This document shows, piece after piece, positions 1 through 8,269 of a stretch of 64,000 nucleotides of DNA. A program made the translations under genes and the position numbers. The DNA is taken from positions 1,116,001-1,180,000 of the forward strand of contig NZ_JAENJH010000002.1 in assembly GCF_016595675.1 (NCBI RefSeq). Reading direction: 5' to 3'. The first letter of the stretch is position 1; every line of letters starts with the position of its first letter. The stretch is from Prauserella cavernicola (GTDB taxonomy: Bacteria > Actinomycetota > Actinomycetes > Mycobacteriales > Pseudonocardiaceae). The notes beneath the pieces are model-generated. The model had not been told where the DNA came from. It did not search any database and saw only the letters and a program-made list of their open reading frames with translations.

Positions 1-645
1 CATCCGCCCGCCGTCGCGTTCCGCGTCGACGACGCGCTGCGCAGGGCGGGCATTCGCTCGGTCGTCGAGGTCACCGGGCCTGGCGCCGAGCGCACCGAGT
101 ACCACGAGGCCGGTCTCGCGGCGGCGACGCCGGTGTGGCTGGCCACCGCGCAGTCCTCGGGCGGACCGTCGTCCTGGGCGGCGAGTGCGCCCCGCGACGA
201 GAGCCCCGTCCACCCGGTCGCCGAGGCCTCGCGCGAGCCGTTGCACGCGGCTCCCGACTTCGAGGAGCCCTCGGTCAAGGTCTCATCGGCGGAGCAGCCC
301 GAGCCCGCGGAGGAGCCGGAACCGGCGCCGGAGCCTGAGCAGCCGCCGTCCCCGGCCGAGCGCGAGAACCGCGCCGCGGCGACCACCGAGATGACCAAGG
401 AAGAGGTCGCCCAGTTGCGCGCGGCCATCGCGGAGGACCCCGACAAAGGCCGCGCGATCGCGGGCCTGCGCGCCGAGGGCGTGGTCGACCTGCCCGAACT
501 GGATCTCGACGACCCGCAGCTCTCCGACCGCGACCGGCAGCTGCTGCGCGAGCTGCACGCTGAGCTCGCCGAGCGCGAGCGGGCCGAGGCCGCCAAGAGT
601 GCGCAGGGCAGGGCCAACGGCAGCGAGCACCGCTGGGCGGACTGA
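1..645 (+). CDS. C-terminal part of an unrecognised protein, 5' end outside window
   Basis: The frame is open from base 1 to the stop at 643-645, so the start lies upstream. I do not recognise the family. The first 45 or so visible residues look folded. They are followed by a Pro/Glu/Ala-rich linker (many PEP and PEPA repeats) and then a charged helical C-terminus with several Glu/Arg/Ala stretches. The long acidic linker suggests two small domains joined by a flexible tether. It reads toward the Nudix gene with a 19-base gap and may share its transcript. No function is proposed. Confidence 0.6.
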   Translation, partial: HPPAVAFRVDDALRRAGIRSVVEVTGPGAERTEYHEAGLAAATPVWLATAQSSGGPSSWAASAPRDESPVHPVAEASREPLHAAPDFEEPSVKVSSAEQPEPAEEPEPAPEPEQPPSPAERENRAAATTEMTKEEVAQLRAAIAEDPDKGRAIAGLRAEGVVDLPELDLDDPQLSDRDRQLLRELHAELAERERAEAAKSAQGRANGSEHRWAD

Positions 646-664
646 TTTCCGCGTAGTTGCGGGT

Positions 665-1477
665 ATGTTGCGGGACGTGCCAGCAATTTTTCGGGTGCCG
701 AAGCAGTCCGTGCTGAGTTTGCCGACCGACGCGCCGGCACACCCCGTGGCGCCGCGCGACGCCGCGACCGTCCTGCTGTTGCGCGACACCGACGCCGGTG
801 TCGAGGTCTTCCTGCAGCGCCGGGTGGCGGCGATGGCGTTCGCGGCCGGTATGACCGTCTTTCCCGGCGGCGGCGTCGACCAGCGAGACGCTGACGCCTC
901 GGTGAGCTGGGAGGGTCCGCCGCCGCAGGAGTGGGCCGACCGGTTCGGGTGCTCCGAGCCGGTGGCGAGGGCGCTGGTCTGCGCGGCCGTCAGGGAGACC
1001 TTCGAGGAGTCCGGCGTGCTACTGGCCGGCTCCGGAACCGAGCTGGTCACCGACACCTCGCCGTACGACGGCGCCCGCGCCGAGCTGGTGTCGCGCGAGC
1101 TCTCCCTCGCGGGCTTTCTCGCCCGTGAGGGCCTGACCCTGCGGGCGGACCTGTTGCGGCCGTGGGCGAACTGGCTCACCCCCGAGCAGGAGCCGCGCCG
1201 CTACGACGCGCGGTTCTTCCTCGCCGCGTTGCCCGAGGGCCAGCAGGCCGACGGCAGGACGACCGAGGCCGAGTCCTCGGACTGGCAGCTGCCAGCCGAC
1301 GCCATCGCCGACGCGGAGGCCGGCAGGTCGATGCTCATGCCGCCGACGTGGTTCCTGCTCGACGAGCTCAACGCGTATCCGTCGGTGGCTGAGGCGCTGG
1401 CCGTGCGGAAGCCGGTGGAGAAAGTGATGCCCCGGATGGTCGTCGAGGGCGACGAGGTGAGGGTGGAGGTTCCGTGA
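665..1477 (+). CDS. Nudix hydrolase family protein
   Basis: A Nudix fold protein of 270 residues that would hydrolyse a nucleoside diphosphate linked to another moiety; the substrate cannot be told from sequence. The Nudix box is seen as FPGGGVD followed by a REtfEEsG core (RETFEESG). The spacing between the two halves is long, as in the larger actinobacterial members. I chose ATG 665 because it removes an Arg/Ala-rich extension that overlaps the upstream gene; GTG 677 is an alternative and no clear ribosome site decides between them. Its GTGA stop overlaps the start of the MBL gene, which implies translational coupling. Confidence 0.75.
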   Translation: MLRDVPAIFRVPKQSVLSLPTDAPAHPVAPRDAATVLLLRDTDAGVEVFLQRRVAAMAFAAGMTVFPGGGVDQRDADASVSWEGPPPQEWADRFGCSEPVARALVCAAVRETFEESGVLLAGSGTELVTDTSPYDGARAELVSRELSLAGFLAREGLTLRADLLRPWANWLTPEQEPRRYDARFFLAALPEGQQADGRTTEAESSDWQLPADAIADAEAGRSMLMPPTWFLLDELNAYPSVAEALAVRKPVEKVMPRMVVEGDEVRVEVP

Positions 1478-2250
1478 CACATCCCGCGTACGGCGCGCTC
1501 AGGGAGGTCTCTCGCGCCGCTTCGGTGCTGCTGGAGAACAACCCCTCGATGATGACGCTCGAGGGCACCAACACGTGGGTGTTGCGGGCGCCGGGCTCGC
1601 GCGCGTGCGTGGTGGTGGACCCCGGCTACGAGGACGTCGAGCATCTGGAGCGGGTGGCCGAGGTCGAGCCCGTCGAGCTGGTCCTGCTGACGCACCACCA
1701 CCCCGATCACTCCGAGGGCGCGCCGTGGCTCGCGGAGCGGGTGGGCGCTCCGGTGCGAGCGTGGCGCGCGGACCTCTGCCGGGACGCCGAACCCTTCGCG
1801 CACGGCGATGTCGTGAGCGCGGCCGGACTGGACCTGAGCGTGTTGCACACGCCGGGACACACGGACGACTCGGTGACGCTGCGCTTCGCGTCCGGTGGGA
1901 CCACCCACGTGCTCACCGGCGACACCGTGCTCGGCAGGGGCACCACGGTCCTGACCGATCTCGGCGACTACCTGCGGTCACTGAAGCTGTTGTGTGCGCT
2001 GCCGGACGGCGCGTTGGGGCTGCCGGGGCACGGACCGGAGCTGGCCGACGTCACGGCCACGGCCAGGGAGTACGCGGCGCACCGGGAGCAGCGCCTGGAC
2101 CAGGTGCGTTCCGCACTGCGGCAGCTCGGTTCCGACGCGACGCCGCGTCAGGTGGTGGAGCTCGTCTACGCCGATGTCGACCGCTCGTTGTGGGCGCCCG
2201 CGGAGTCGAGCGTGGTTGCTCAGTTGGAGTATCTCCGCTCCGAGGGATAG
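1474..2250 (+). CDS. Metallo-beta-lactamase fold hydrolase, LACTB2-like (Rv3677c type)
   Basis: A 258-residue MBL fold hydrolase. The metal-binding motif THHHPDHSEG (HxHxDH) lies near residue 75, a second histidine sits in HTPGHTDDS, and an aspartate in LTGDTVLG; the C-terminal GHGPE supplies the last histidine. The C-terminal helical extension resembles the winged part of LACTB2-like endoribonucleases. It starts at GTG 1474, overlapping the Nudix stop by four bases. Position next to crp and nth matches Rv3677c of mycobacteria. The natural substrate is not known to me. Confidence 0.8.
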   Translation: MTHPAYGALREVSRAASVLLENNPSMMTLEGTNTWVLRAPGSRACVVVDPGYEDVEHLERVAEVEPVELVLLTHHHPDHSEGAPWLAERVGAPVRAWRADLCRDAEPFAHGDVVSAAGLDLSVLHTPGHTDDSVTLRFASGGTTHVLTGDTVLGRGTTVLTDLGDYLRSLKLLCALPDGALGLPGHGPELADVTATAREYAAHREQRLDQVRSALRQLGSDATPRQVVELVYADVDRSLWAPAESSVVAQLEYLRSEG

Positions 2251-2318
2251 CACTTTCCGCACGAATCCCGTTACCGTGATGGCGTTTTGATCGACGTCCC
2301 AATGGAGGGAGGCGCACC

Positions 2319-2417
2319 ATGATCGAGTCGGGCGAGCTAGAGGTCTGGACCACTCCGGACTTCGAGGAGTACGAGACCCCGATGGAGGTCACGGCGTACT
2401 TCGGCCGTATGGAGTGA
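2319..2417 (+). CDS. pqqA: PqqA, PQQ precursor peptide
   Basis: A 32-residue peptide that is the substrate for PQQ synthesis: a glutamate and a tyrosine are crosslinked and become the cofactor. The diagnostic core is PMEVTAYFG, with Glu23 and Tyr27 in the conserved E-x3-Y spacing, and the usual upstream aromatic/proline stretch (WTTPDF). A strong ribosome site (GGAGGGAGG) lies at about 2304-2312, before ATG 2319. It is the first gene of the pqqA-C-D-E-B cluster. A stem-loop follows it directly, consistent with separate control of peptide dose. PqqA peptides are usually 22-40 residues, so the length is normal. Confidence 0.92.
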   Translation: MIESGELEVWTTPDFEEYETPMEVTAYFGRME

Positions 2418-2427
2418 CGAGTGTTGT

Positions 2428-2477
2428 GACGTGGTCAGCGGGAAAGCGCTTTCAATCGCGCCCCCGTTGGCCACGTC
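2428..2477 (+). promoter_or_regulatory. Stem-loop between pqqA and pqqC (possible attenuator or processing site)
   Basis: GACGTGGTCAGCGGG (2428-2442) can pair with CCCGTTGGCCACGTC (2463-2477): 15 pairs including two G-U. The 20-base loop contains the perfect palindrome GAAAGCGCTTTC (2442-2453, overlapping the last stem base). No U-run follows, so this is not a classic intrinsic terminator. It could stabilise the pqqA message or partly stop transcription. The palindrome alone also resembles a LacI-family operator. Confidence 0.55.
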
Positions 2478-2498
2478 CCTCGACCCGGGAGGACGGCA

Positions 2499-3206
2499 GT
2501 GCCGCCGATGCAATCGATGCAACCGATGACCGAGCAGGCCTTCGTCGCCGAGCTCAAGGGACTCTCGCACCGCTACTGGGGCACCCATCCGTTCCACCAC
2601 CGCATGCACGCCGGTGAGCTGAGCGAACACGAGCTGCGGATCTGGGCCGCCAACCGCTGGTACTACCAGCGCATGCTGCCGCAGAAGGACGCGGCGATCA
2701 TCAGCAACTGCCCCGTCCCGGGCGTCCGCAGGCAATGGCTGGACCGGATCGTCTACCACGACGGCAGGACCGAGAACGAGGGCGGAGCGCAGCGGTGGCT
2801 TCGCCTGTGCGAGGCCGTGGGGCTCGACCGTGCGGAGGTGCTCGACGAACGTCACCTCGCTCCCGGCGTGCGGTTCGCTGTCGACGCCTACGTCAACTTC
2901 GCGCGCACCAGGCCGTGGGTCGAGGCGGTGGCCTCCGGGCTCACGGAGATGTTCTCCGGGCACCTCATGCGGCGCAGGGTCGGCGACATGCTCGCGCGCT
3001 ACGACTGGATCCGCAGCCAGGACCTCGAGTACTTCACCACCCGCATCGACGCGGTGAGCGGTGAGGGCGAACAGACGCTCGCGCTGGTCGTCGAGCACGC
3101 CGTGAGCAGGCAGCAGCAGGACGCCGCCGTCGCCGCGCTGGCGTTCAAGTGCGACGTACTGTGGTCGATGCTCAGCGCCATCGAGGACGCGGCGGCCAAG
3201 CGGTGA
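2499..3206 (+). CDS. pqqC: PqqC, pyrroloquinoline-quinone synthase
   Basis: PqqC carries out the last step of PQQ synthesis, an oxygen-dependent, cofactor-free oxidation and ring closure. The 235-residue protein has the TENA/PqqC helical fold. Landmarks are YWGTHPFHHRMHAGELS near the N-terminus, the NRWYYQR motif, and a C-terminal half rich in helices with DYDWIRS-like sequence (ARYDWIRS). GTG 2499 is chosen because GGGAGG lies about six bases upstream; three in-frame ATGs follow within ten codons. Its stop overlaps pqqD. Confidence 0.92.
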   Translation: MPPMQSMQPMTEQAFVAELKGLSHRYWGTHPFHHRMHAGELSEHELRIWAANRWYYQRMLPQKDAAIISNCPVPGVRRQWLDRIVYHDGRTENEGGAQRWLRLCEAVGLDRAEVLDERHLAPGVRFAVDAYVNFARTRPWVEAVASGLTEMFSGHLMRRRVGDMLARYDWIRSQDLEYFTTRIDAVSGEGEQTLALVVEHAVSRQQQDAAVAALAFKCDVLWSMLSAIEDAAAKR

Positions 3207-3454
3207 CGCCGCGGCTGCGCAGAGGCGTGCGCCTCACCTACGACCGCACGCGGCAGACCCACGTGTTGCTGTTCCCGGAGGGAGTACTCGTGACCAACCC
3301 GACCGCGGCGGCCGTGCTCGAGCTCTGCGACGGCGAGCGCACCGTGCCCGACATCGTGGCCGCGCTCGGCACGCGCTACGCGGGCGTGCGCGAGGCTGAC
3401 GTCGACGACGTGCTCGCCCGGCTCGTGGACCGGCAGGTGGTCGAATGGACGTGA
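3203..3454 (+). CDS. pqqD: PqqD, PqqA peptide chaperone
   Basis: PqqD binds PqqA and presents it to the radical SAM enzyme PqqE. The 83-residue product matches the family length of about 90 and has the winged-helix PqqD pattern: an N-terminal strand with YDR, a VLLFPEGV strand, LxLCDGERTVPDIVAAL, and a C-terminal helix ending in a hydrophobic strand. GTG 3203 overlaps the pqqC stop by four bases, and its end overlaps pqqE by ten, so the three are probably made in a fixed ratio. Confidence 0.9.
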   Translation: MTPRLRRGVRLTYDRTRQTHVLLFPEGVLVTNPTAAAVLELCDGERTVPDIVAALGTRYAGVREADVDDVLARLVDRQVVEWT

Positions 3455-4521
3455 CCCAGCCGCCGTTGGGCATGCTCGCCGAGCTGACCCACCGCTGCCC
3501 GCTGCACTGCCCCTACTGTTCCAACCCGCTCGAACTCGTCACGCGCGCGAACGAGCTGAGCACGGCCCAATGGATCTCGGTGTTCGACCAGGCGCGTGAG
3601 CTCGGCGTGCTCCAGGTGCACCTCTCCGGCGGAGAGCCGCTGGCCAGGCCGGACCTGCCCGAGCTGGTCTCCCATGCGAGCGAGCTCGGCTGCTACGTCA
3701 GTCTTGTCACCAGTGGCCTCGGGCTCACCGAGTCGCGCTTCGCCGATCTCGTCGACCGAGGGCTCGCGCACGTCCAGCTGTCCGTGCAGGGCGCCGACGC
3801 CGAGCGGGCCAACCTGCTCGCGGGCACGAAGGCCCACGACCACAAGCTCACCGCCGCCCGGCTCGTGAAGGCCGCCGGGTTGCCGCTGAGCGTCAACGTG
3901 GTGCTGCACCGCGCCAATCACGACCAGCTCGAGGGCATGATCGCGCTCGCCGAACAGATGGAGGCCGACCGGCTGGAGCTGGCGAACACGCAGTTCTACG
4001 GCTGGGCGCTGCGCAACCGGGACGCGCTGCTGCCAACGCGCGAGCAGCTCGCGGCAGCCGAACCGGTGGTGCGCGCCGCGATCGAGCGGCTGCGGGGGCG
4101 GATGCAGGTCGTCTACGTGCTCTCGGATTACTACGAGCCCTACCCCAAGCCGTGCATGTCCGGCTGGGGCGCCCAGCAGCTCACCGTCGCGCCCGACGGC
4201 ACGGTGCTGCCGTGCCCCGCGGCGACGGCGATCACGACCCTGTCGCTGGAGAACGTGCGCGAGCGGCCGCTGGCCGAGATCTGGTACGACTCCGAGTCGT
4301 TCAACGCCTACCGTGGTGAGGACTGGATGCGCGAGCCGTGCCGGACGTGCGATCGGCGGAGCGTGGACTTCGGTGGGTGCCGTTGTCAGGCGTTCCAGCT
4401 CACCGGCGACGCCGCGGCGACCGACCCGGTGTGTGAGCGCTCGCCGGACCGGGGGCTCGTGGACCTGATCTTGGAGGCGCCCAGTGGTGCGAGCGAGTTC
4501 GTGATGCGAGGACCGCGATGA
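3445..4521 (+). CDS. pqqE: PqqE, PqqA radical SAM crosslinking enzyme
   Basis: PqqE forms the Glu-Tyr carbon-carbon bond in PqqA using S-adenosylmethionine and iron-sulfur clusters. The radical SAM motif CPLHCPYC (CxxxCxxC) is near residue 20, followed by the HLSGGEPL glycine motif. The C-terminal SPASM region has cysteines in PCMSGWGAQ, VLPCPAA, PCRTCDRR, GGCRCQAF and DPVCE, as expected for auxiliary clusters. Length (358 residues) is typical. ATG 3445 starts inside pqqD and the end forms an ATGA overlap with pqqB. Confidence 0.93.
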   Translation: MDVTQPPLGMLAELTHRCPLHCPYCSNPLELVTRANELSTAQWISVFDQARELGVLQVHLSGGEPLARPDLPELVSHASELGCYVSLVTSGLGLTESRFADLVDRGLAHVQLSVQGADAERANLLAGTKAHDHKLTAARLVKAAGLPLSVNVVLHRANHDQLEGMIALAEQMEADRLELANTQFYGWALRNRDALLPTREQLAAAEPVVRAAIERLRGRMQVVYVLSDYYEPYPKPCMSGWGAQQLTVAPDGTVLPCPAATAITTLSLENVRERPLAEIWYDSESFNAYRGEDWMREPCRTCDRRSVDFGGCRCQAFQLTGDAAATDPVCERSPDRGLVDLILEAPSGASEFVMRGPR

Positions 4522-5399
4522 GAGTGATCGTGCTCGGCACGGCGGCCGGCGGCGGTGTTCCCCAGTGGAACTGTGCGTGCCCGACGTGTGAGGCCGTGCG
4601 CGCCGGGGCTGCCCCGGCGCGAAGTCAGGACTGCCTCGCCATCAGCGCCGACGGCAGGAACTTCCACCTGCTCAACGCTTCCCCGGACATCCGCACGCAG
4701 CTGACGTCGTGTGCGGCGCTCGCCCCGGGACCGGGAGCGAGACAGACGCCGCTGCGCGGGGTGCTGCTCACCGACGGTGAGCTCGACCACACGCTGGGGT
4801 TGTTCCAGCTCAAGGAGGCCGCGGGGCTGCGGGTGTGGGCGCCCGACGCGGTCGCGAACACCGTGCCCGCCCGCGAGATCGCGGGCCGCTACCACGGTTG
4901 GCAGTGGCCGGAGCTGGAGAGCGAGTTCGAGTTCGACGGCCTGCGGGTCACGGTGTTCCCGGTGAGTGACAAGCAGCCGAAGTACGCGGCGGAGTCCACG
5001 CTGCCGGGCCCGTGGGTGGTGGCCTACCGCATCGAGGATCCCGCCACCGGCGGCTCGCTCGTGTACGCGCCGTGCGTGGCGCAGTGGCCCGCCGGGTTCG
5101 AGGACTTCTGCGCCGGGGCGAGCTGTGCGCTGCTCGACGGCTCGTTCTACGCGCCGGACGAGATGGCGGACGCGACCGGAGGCGGCGTCGGGTCGGGCGC
5201 GCAGCTGGCGATGGGGCACCTGCCGATGGCCGGTGAGCACGGCAGCCTCGCGAGGATCCGGCGTTCGCCGGGCACGCGCTGGCTCTACACGCACCTCAAC
5301 AACACCAACCCGGTGCTGGACCCGGTCTCGCCCGAACACGCCGAGCTCGTGGCCGCGGGCGCGGAGCTGCCCGTCGACGGCATGGAACTGGTGCTCTAG
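4518..5399 (+). CDS. pqqB: PqqB, PQQ biosynthesis MBL-fold protein
   Basis: PqqB is an MBL-fold protein thought to hydroxylate the crosslinked tyrosine in the PQQ pathway. The 293-residue protein begins with VLGTAAGGGVPQWNC and has the CACPTC zinc-knuckle, SQDCLAISADG and LLTDGELDHTLG, where the usual HxHxDH is replaced by DGELDH as in PqqB proteins. It starts at ATG 4518 inside the pqqE stop. Here pqqB closes the operon, rather than following pqqA as in the textbook Gram-negative order. Confidence 0.9.
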   Translation: MRVIVLGTAAGGGVPQWNCACPTCEAVRAGAAPARSQDCLAISADGRNFHLLNASPDIRTQLTSCAALAPGPGARQTPLRGVLLTDGELDHTLGLFQLKEAAGLRVWAPDAVANTVPAREIAGRYHGWQWPELESEFEFDGLRVTVFPVSDKQPKYAAESTLPGPWVVAYRIEDPATGGSLVYAPCVAQWPAGFEDFCAGASCALLDGSFYAPDEMADATGGGVGSGAQLAMGHLPMAGEHGSLARIRRSPGTRWLYTHLNNTNPVLDPVSPEHAELVAAGAELPVDGMELVL

Positions 5400-5403
5400 C
5401 CGC

Positions 5404-6648
5404 TCACGCCGGGACCGCGGCGGCCCACGCCGGTACCGGCGGGCGAATCGTGTGGCGGAGGAACCAGACCACGGTCGCGAGCACGAGCGCGCAGCCCGCC
5501 GCTGCCAGGAATGCGGCGGGCGGCCCGCTGTGCTCCACCAGGTAGCCGCTCACGGACTGGCCGAAGGCGAGCCCGAGCGTGATCGCGGTGAGCACCCAGC
5601 CGAAGGCCTCGGCGGCCGTGCCCTTCGGGGCGACGATCTCGATCGTCGTGGAGTGGGCCGTGGACTGCGGGGTGATGAGGGCGCCCGCGCCGAGCATCGC
5701 GATGGCCAGCACCCACAGCGTCTCCGGCAGGGCCAGCACGGCGACGAGCACACCGAACAGGGCGAGCAGTACGGGCAGGCGCACCGGCAGCCGCCGGGGC
5801 CACGGCCGCAGGCTGTAGGCGACGCCGAAGCCGACCGAGCTGACCGACCACACCGACAGCAGCACCCCGCCGAGCGCGACGTGGCCCGCGGCGTCGGCGG
5901 CGGCGGGCACGGCGACCTCGACGAAACCGATCACCATGCCGAAGCCCAGCGCCGCGAGCGCGAGCGTCCGCATCCCCGGGCTGGCGAGCGCACCGAGCAG
6001 GCGCCCGCCGCGTTCCTGCGAAGGACCCCACTCGCGGACGGCGGGACTGAGCGCGAACAGCACCGCGCCGGTCACCATGCACGCGGCACCCAGCACCATG
6101 CCGGTGCCCGGCCACGGTGCGGCGATGAGCACCCCGGCCAGGCCGGGACCGAGGATGAAGAAGGTCTCCATGCTGATGGCCTCGTAGGCGAACGCGGCTT
6201 CCCTGGCCGGTCCGGCGGGCACCAGCCTGGCCCACAGGGCGCGCGAGGCCGACCCGGTCATCGGCTCGGTCACGCCGATGCCCACCGCGAGCGTCACCAG
6301 CAGCGGGGTGGGCGCGTGGGCCTCGATGGCGACGGCGAGCGCGGTCATCGCCACGACGAACATCGCGGTGACCACCAGCAACGGCCTGGTCGGGCCGAAC
6401 CGGTCGATGATCCGGCCCTGGATGACCGAGCCCGCGGCGACCCCGACGAGCGCGCCTGCCGACACCAGTCCCGCAGCGGCGAACGACCCCGTCTCGTGCT
6501 GGACGAAGAGCAGCGCCGAGATGCCGATCATGGCGATGGGCAGGCGCGCGAGCAGCGACGCGATCATCGGGCGCCGGGCGCCAGGGGTGCTCAGTGCGGC
6601 GCGGTAGTCGGCCAGCGTCGTGCGGCCGTGAGCATCAGACTGGGACAC
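5404..6648 (-). CDS. Major facilitator superfamily transporter
   Basis: A 12-helix MFS permease of about 414 residues with alternating hydrophobic segments and short charged loops (for example QGRIIDRFGPTRP after helix 2). GTG 6648 is chosen because the preceding in-frame codons add a hydrophilic stretch with no ribosome site. It faces pqqB with only four bases between the stops. A role in moving PQQ or a PQQ-related compound is possible from position alone. Drug or sugar efflux is equally possible. Confidence 0.75.
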   Translation of the reverse strand: MSQSDAHGRTTLADYRAALSTPGARRPMIASLLARLPIAMIGISALLFVQHETGSFAAAGLVSAGALVGVAAGSVIQGRIIDRFGPTRPLLVVTAMFVVAMTALAVAIEAHAPTPLLVTLAVGIGVTEPMTGSASRALWARLVPAGPAREAAFAYEAISMETFFILGPGLAGVLIAAPWPGTGMVLGAACMVTGAVLFALSPAVREWGPSQERGGRLLGALASPGMRTLALAALGFGMVIGFVEVAVPAAADAAGHVALGGVLLSVWSVSSVGFGVAYSLRPWPRRLPVRLPVLLALFGVLVAVLALPETLWVLAIAMLGAGALITPQSTAHSTTIEIVAPKGTAAEAFGWVLTAITLGLAFGQSVSGYLVEHSGPPAAFLAAAGCALVLATVVWFLRHTIRPPVPAWAAAVPA

Positions 6649-6967
6649 GCGTACCAGTATGCCACCAGGGTGGTACGGAGGTACCACTTGTGGTCCGGTT
6701 TCGCGACTCGCCGGCGCCGTTGGGTGCGGGCGAGGCCCTGAACGGGTATTTCTGTCTCAGTTGGATAACAGAGTGCGGGTTCAGGGCATCAAATCATCAC
6801 ATTGGGCGTCCTTGAGAGTGAACGGCCTTGAGTTGGTGGGTGTAGCTCATGGATCGTTAGAAGCACCGCACCAACTACATGCTTTGCGAACTCCCTCCGG
6901 GAATCGGGTCGGGGCCTACACCGGAGGGCGGGGAGCGCGGGCTGTCGGGGGATGGTCCGCGCACAGC
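6649..6967. other. Non-coding stretch between the MFS and crp genes
   Basis: No convincing gene is seen. The stretch contains the MFS promoter region (about 6655-6700, with several GGTAC/GTACC half-sites around 6655-6690) and an inverted repeat CCCTCCGG/CCGGAGGG at 6893-6900 and 6921-6928. Its base composition near 6730-6880 is less GC-rich than the neighbours. I found no tRNA fold. Confidence 0.4.
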
Positions 6968-7010
6968 AAGGGGCCGGTGCGCCACGTCGGGGGTGGCGCC
7001 CGGCCCCTTG
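6968..7010 (-). terminator. Hairpin terminator downstream of crp
   Basis: AAGGGGCCGG pairs with CCGGCCCCTT around an inner TGCGCCAC/GTGGCGC stem, giving a long nested hairpin about 20 bases past the crp stop. The T-run is weak on both strands. It most likely ends the crp transcript. Confidence 0.6.
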
Positions 7011-7030
7011 TTATGTCTGGAGCTACCTGC

Positions 7031-7705
7031 TCAGCGAGCGCGGCGAGCGAGCCGCTCGGGGTCGAGGATGAGCACGCTCTTGCCCTCGAGCCGCAGCCAG
7101 CCGCGGTGTGCGAAGTCGGCCAGTGCCTTGTTGACGGTCTCCCGCGACGCGCCGACGTACTGCGCGATCTCTTCCTGGGTCAGGTCGTGCGTGACCCGCA
7201 GCAGCCCGGCCTCCTGGCTGCCGAAACGCTGCGCGAGCTGTAGCAACGCCCTCGCGACGCGACCAGGCACATCCGTGAAGATGAGCTCGGCCACCATGTT
7301 GTTGGTGCGGCGCAGCCTGCGCGCGACCACGCGCAGTAACTGCTCGGCGATCTCCGGGCGCGTCGAAATCCACTGCCGAAGGGCTGGCCGGTCCATCGTC
7401 ACGGCGCTGACCTCGGTCACGGTCGTCGCGGTCGAGGTGCGGGGGCCGGGGTCGAAGATCGACAGCTCACCGAACATGTCGGAAGGGCCCATGATCTGGA
7501 ACAGGTTCTCGCGGCCGTCCGCGGACTTGCGCCCGATCTTCACCTTGCCCGACTTGATGATGTAGAGCTTGTCGCCCGGCTCGCCCTCGTTGAAGATCAC
7601 GTGGCCGCGGGGAAACTCCACAGTCTCCAAGGTCTGCGCGAGCGCCTCGGCCGCTGCCGGTTCCACACCCTGAAAAATGCCCGCGCGGGCCAGGGTCTCG
7701 TCCAC
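7031..7705 (-). CDS. crp: Cyclic AMP receptor protein, Crp/Fnr family
   Basis: A global transcription regulator of 224 residues, the same length as M. tuberculosis CRP (Rv3676), to which it is very similar by recall. The cyclic-nucleotide domain (residues about 10-115) has [20 protein letters not shown] and the phosphate-binding-cassette region [18 protein letters not shown]. The dimer helix and the winged helix-turn-helix follow, with [18 protein letters not shown] as recognition unit. GTG 7705 is chosen because AAAGGAGG lies about seven bases upstream. The reading frame continues upstream without homology. Confidence 0.93.
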   Translation of the reverse strand: MDETLARAGIFQGVEPAAAEALAQTLETVEFPRGHVIFNEGEPGDKLYIIKSGKVKIGRKSADGRENLFQIMGPSDMFGELSIFDPGPRTSTATTVTEVSAVTMDRPALRQWISTRPEIAEQLLRVVARRLRRTNNMVAELIFTDVPGRVARALLQLAQRFGSQEAGLLRVTHDLTQEEIAQYVGASRETVNKALADFAHRGWLRLEGKSVLILDPERLARRAR

Positions 7706-7753
7706 CTCGTGCCTCCTTTGAGAAGCGACCGCGATCCTTCGAACTCGAGGAGC

Positions 7754-7767
7754 GTGTCGCCGATCAC
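7754..7767. promoter_or_regulatory. Possible Crp half-matched site upstream of crp
   Basis: GTGTCGCCGATCAC fits GTG-N8-CAC, the outer bases of the Crp palindrome, and keeps the TCAC arm but not the TGTGA arm. It lies about 50 bases before the crp start, a plausible place for autoregulation. The match is weak. Confidence 0.25.
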
Positions 7768-7925
7768 TACGTGCAGTGTAGGGCGTGCTCCCGAGATCGC
7801 CTCCCGGCTCGCCGCGCAGCAGTGAACGCACCCTGGGCGGGTGATACCGCTACGCGTTCGCGCGAACACCGCCTGTCAGAGCGGTATGGGATCGATCTCG
7901 TCCGATCGAACAGCCTAACCCGCTG

Positions 7926-8177
7926 TTAACCCCGGACGCGGCGCGGCTTCAGTTTGCCGGTCTTCCCACCGAGCCTGCGCAGCCGGAAAAGCTCCAGCGC
8001 GCGGCCGATCCCGTGCCCGTAGAGCGCTCTGACCTCGTCAGGTCGTGCCTGCTCGAGGAACTCCTCGACGTCCTCACCTCGGACGGAGACATGGCGGAGC
8101 CGGTTCTCGACCCGCTCCATACCCAATGCGAACAGCATGATGACGAGCGGCACCGCGATGACGAACCAGACGGTCAT
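7926..8177 (-). CDS. Small single-pass membrane protein (Rv3675 position)
   Basis: An 83-residue protein with one N-terminal membrane segment (VWFVIAVPLVIMLFALGM) and a basic cytoplasmic tail ending in KLKPRRVRG. A conserved-looking acidic stretch (GEDVEEFLEQA) follows the membrane helix. A membrane protein of unknown function sits in the same place between crp and nth in mycobacteria. No function is known to me. Confidence 0.65.
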   Translation of the reverse strand: MTVWFVIAVPLVIMLFALGMERVENRLRHVSVRGEDVEEFLEQARPDEVRALYGHGIGRALELFRLRRLGGKTGKLKPRRVRG

Positions 8178-8269
8178 GAGTCTCCCGATCCCTCGCTCGT
8201 GGTCTGCCGGAGCTCGACCTTAGCCAAGCACGTATCCGAGTCGTCGGACGGCGCACGTAGGCTAGCGGT

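Noticed and set aside
4966-6741. Long rightward open frame across pqqB and the MFS gene
   Set aside because: It overlaps two well supported genes in other frames and reads as Arg/Pro/His-rich low complexity, the usual artefact of high GC.
6780-6930. tRNA or small RNA between the MFS and crp genes
   Set aside because: No cloverleaf arms or CCA end can be formed; only one eight-base inverted repeat is seen.
7754-7767. Strong Crp autoregulatory site
   Set aside because: Only one arm fits the consensus, so it is listed at low confidence rather than as a finding.
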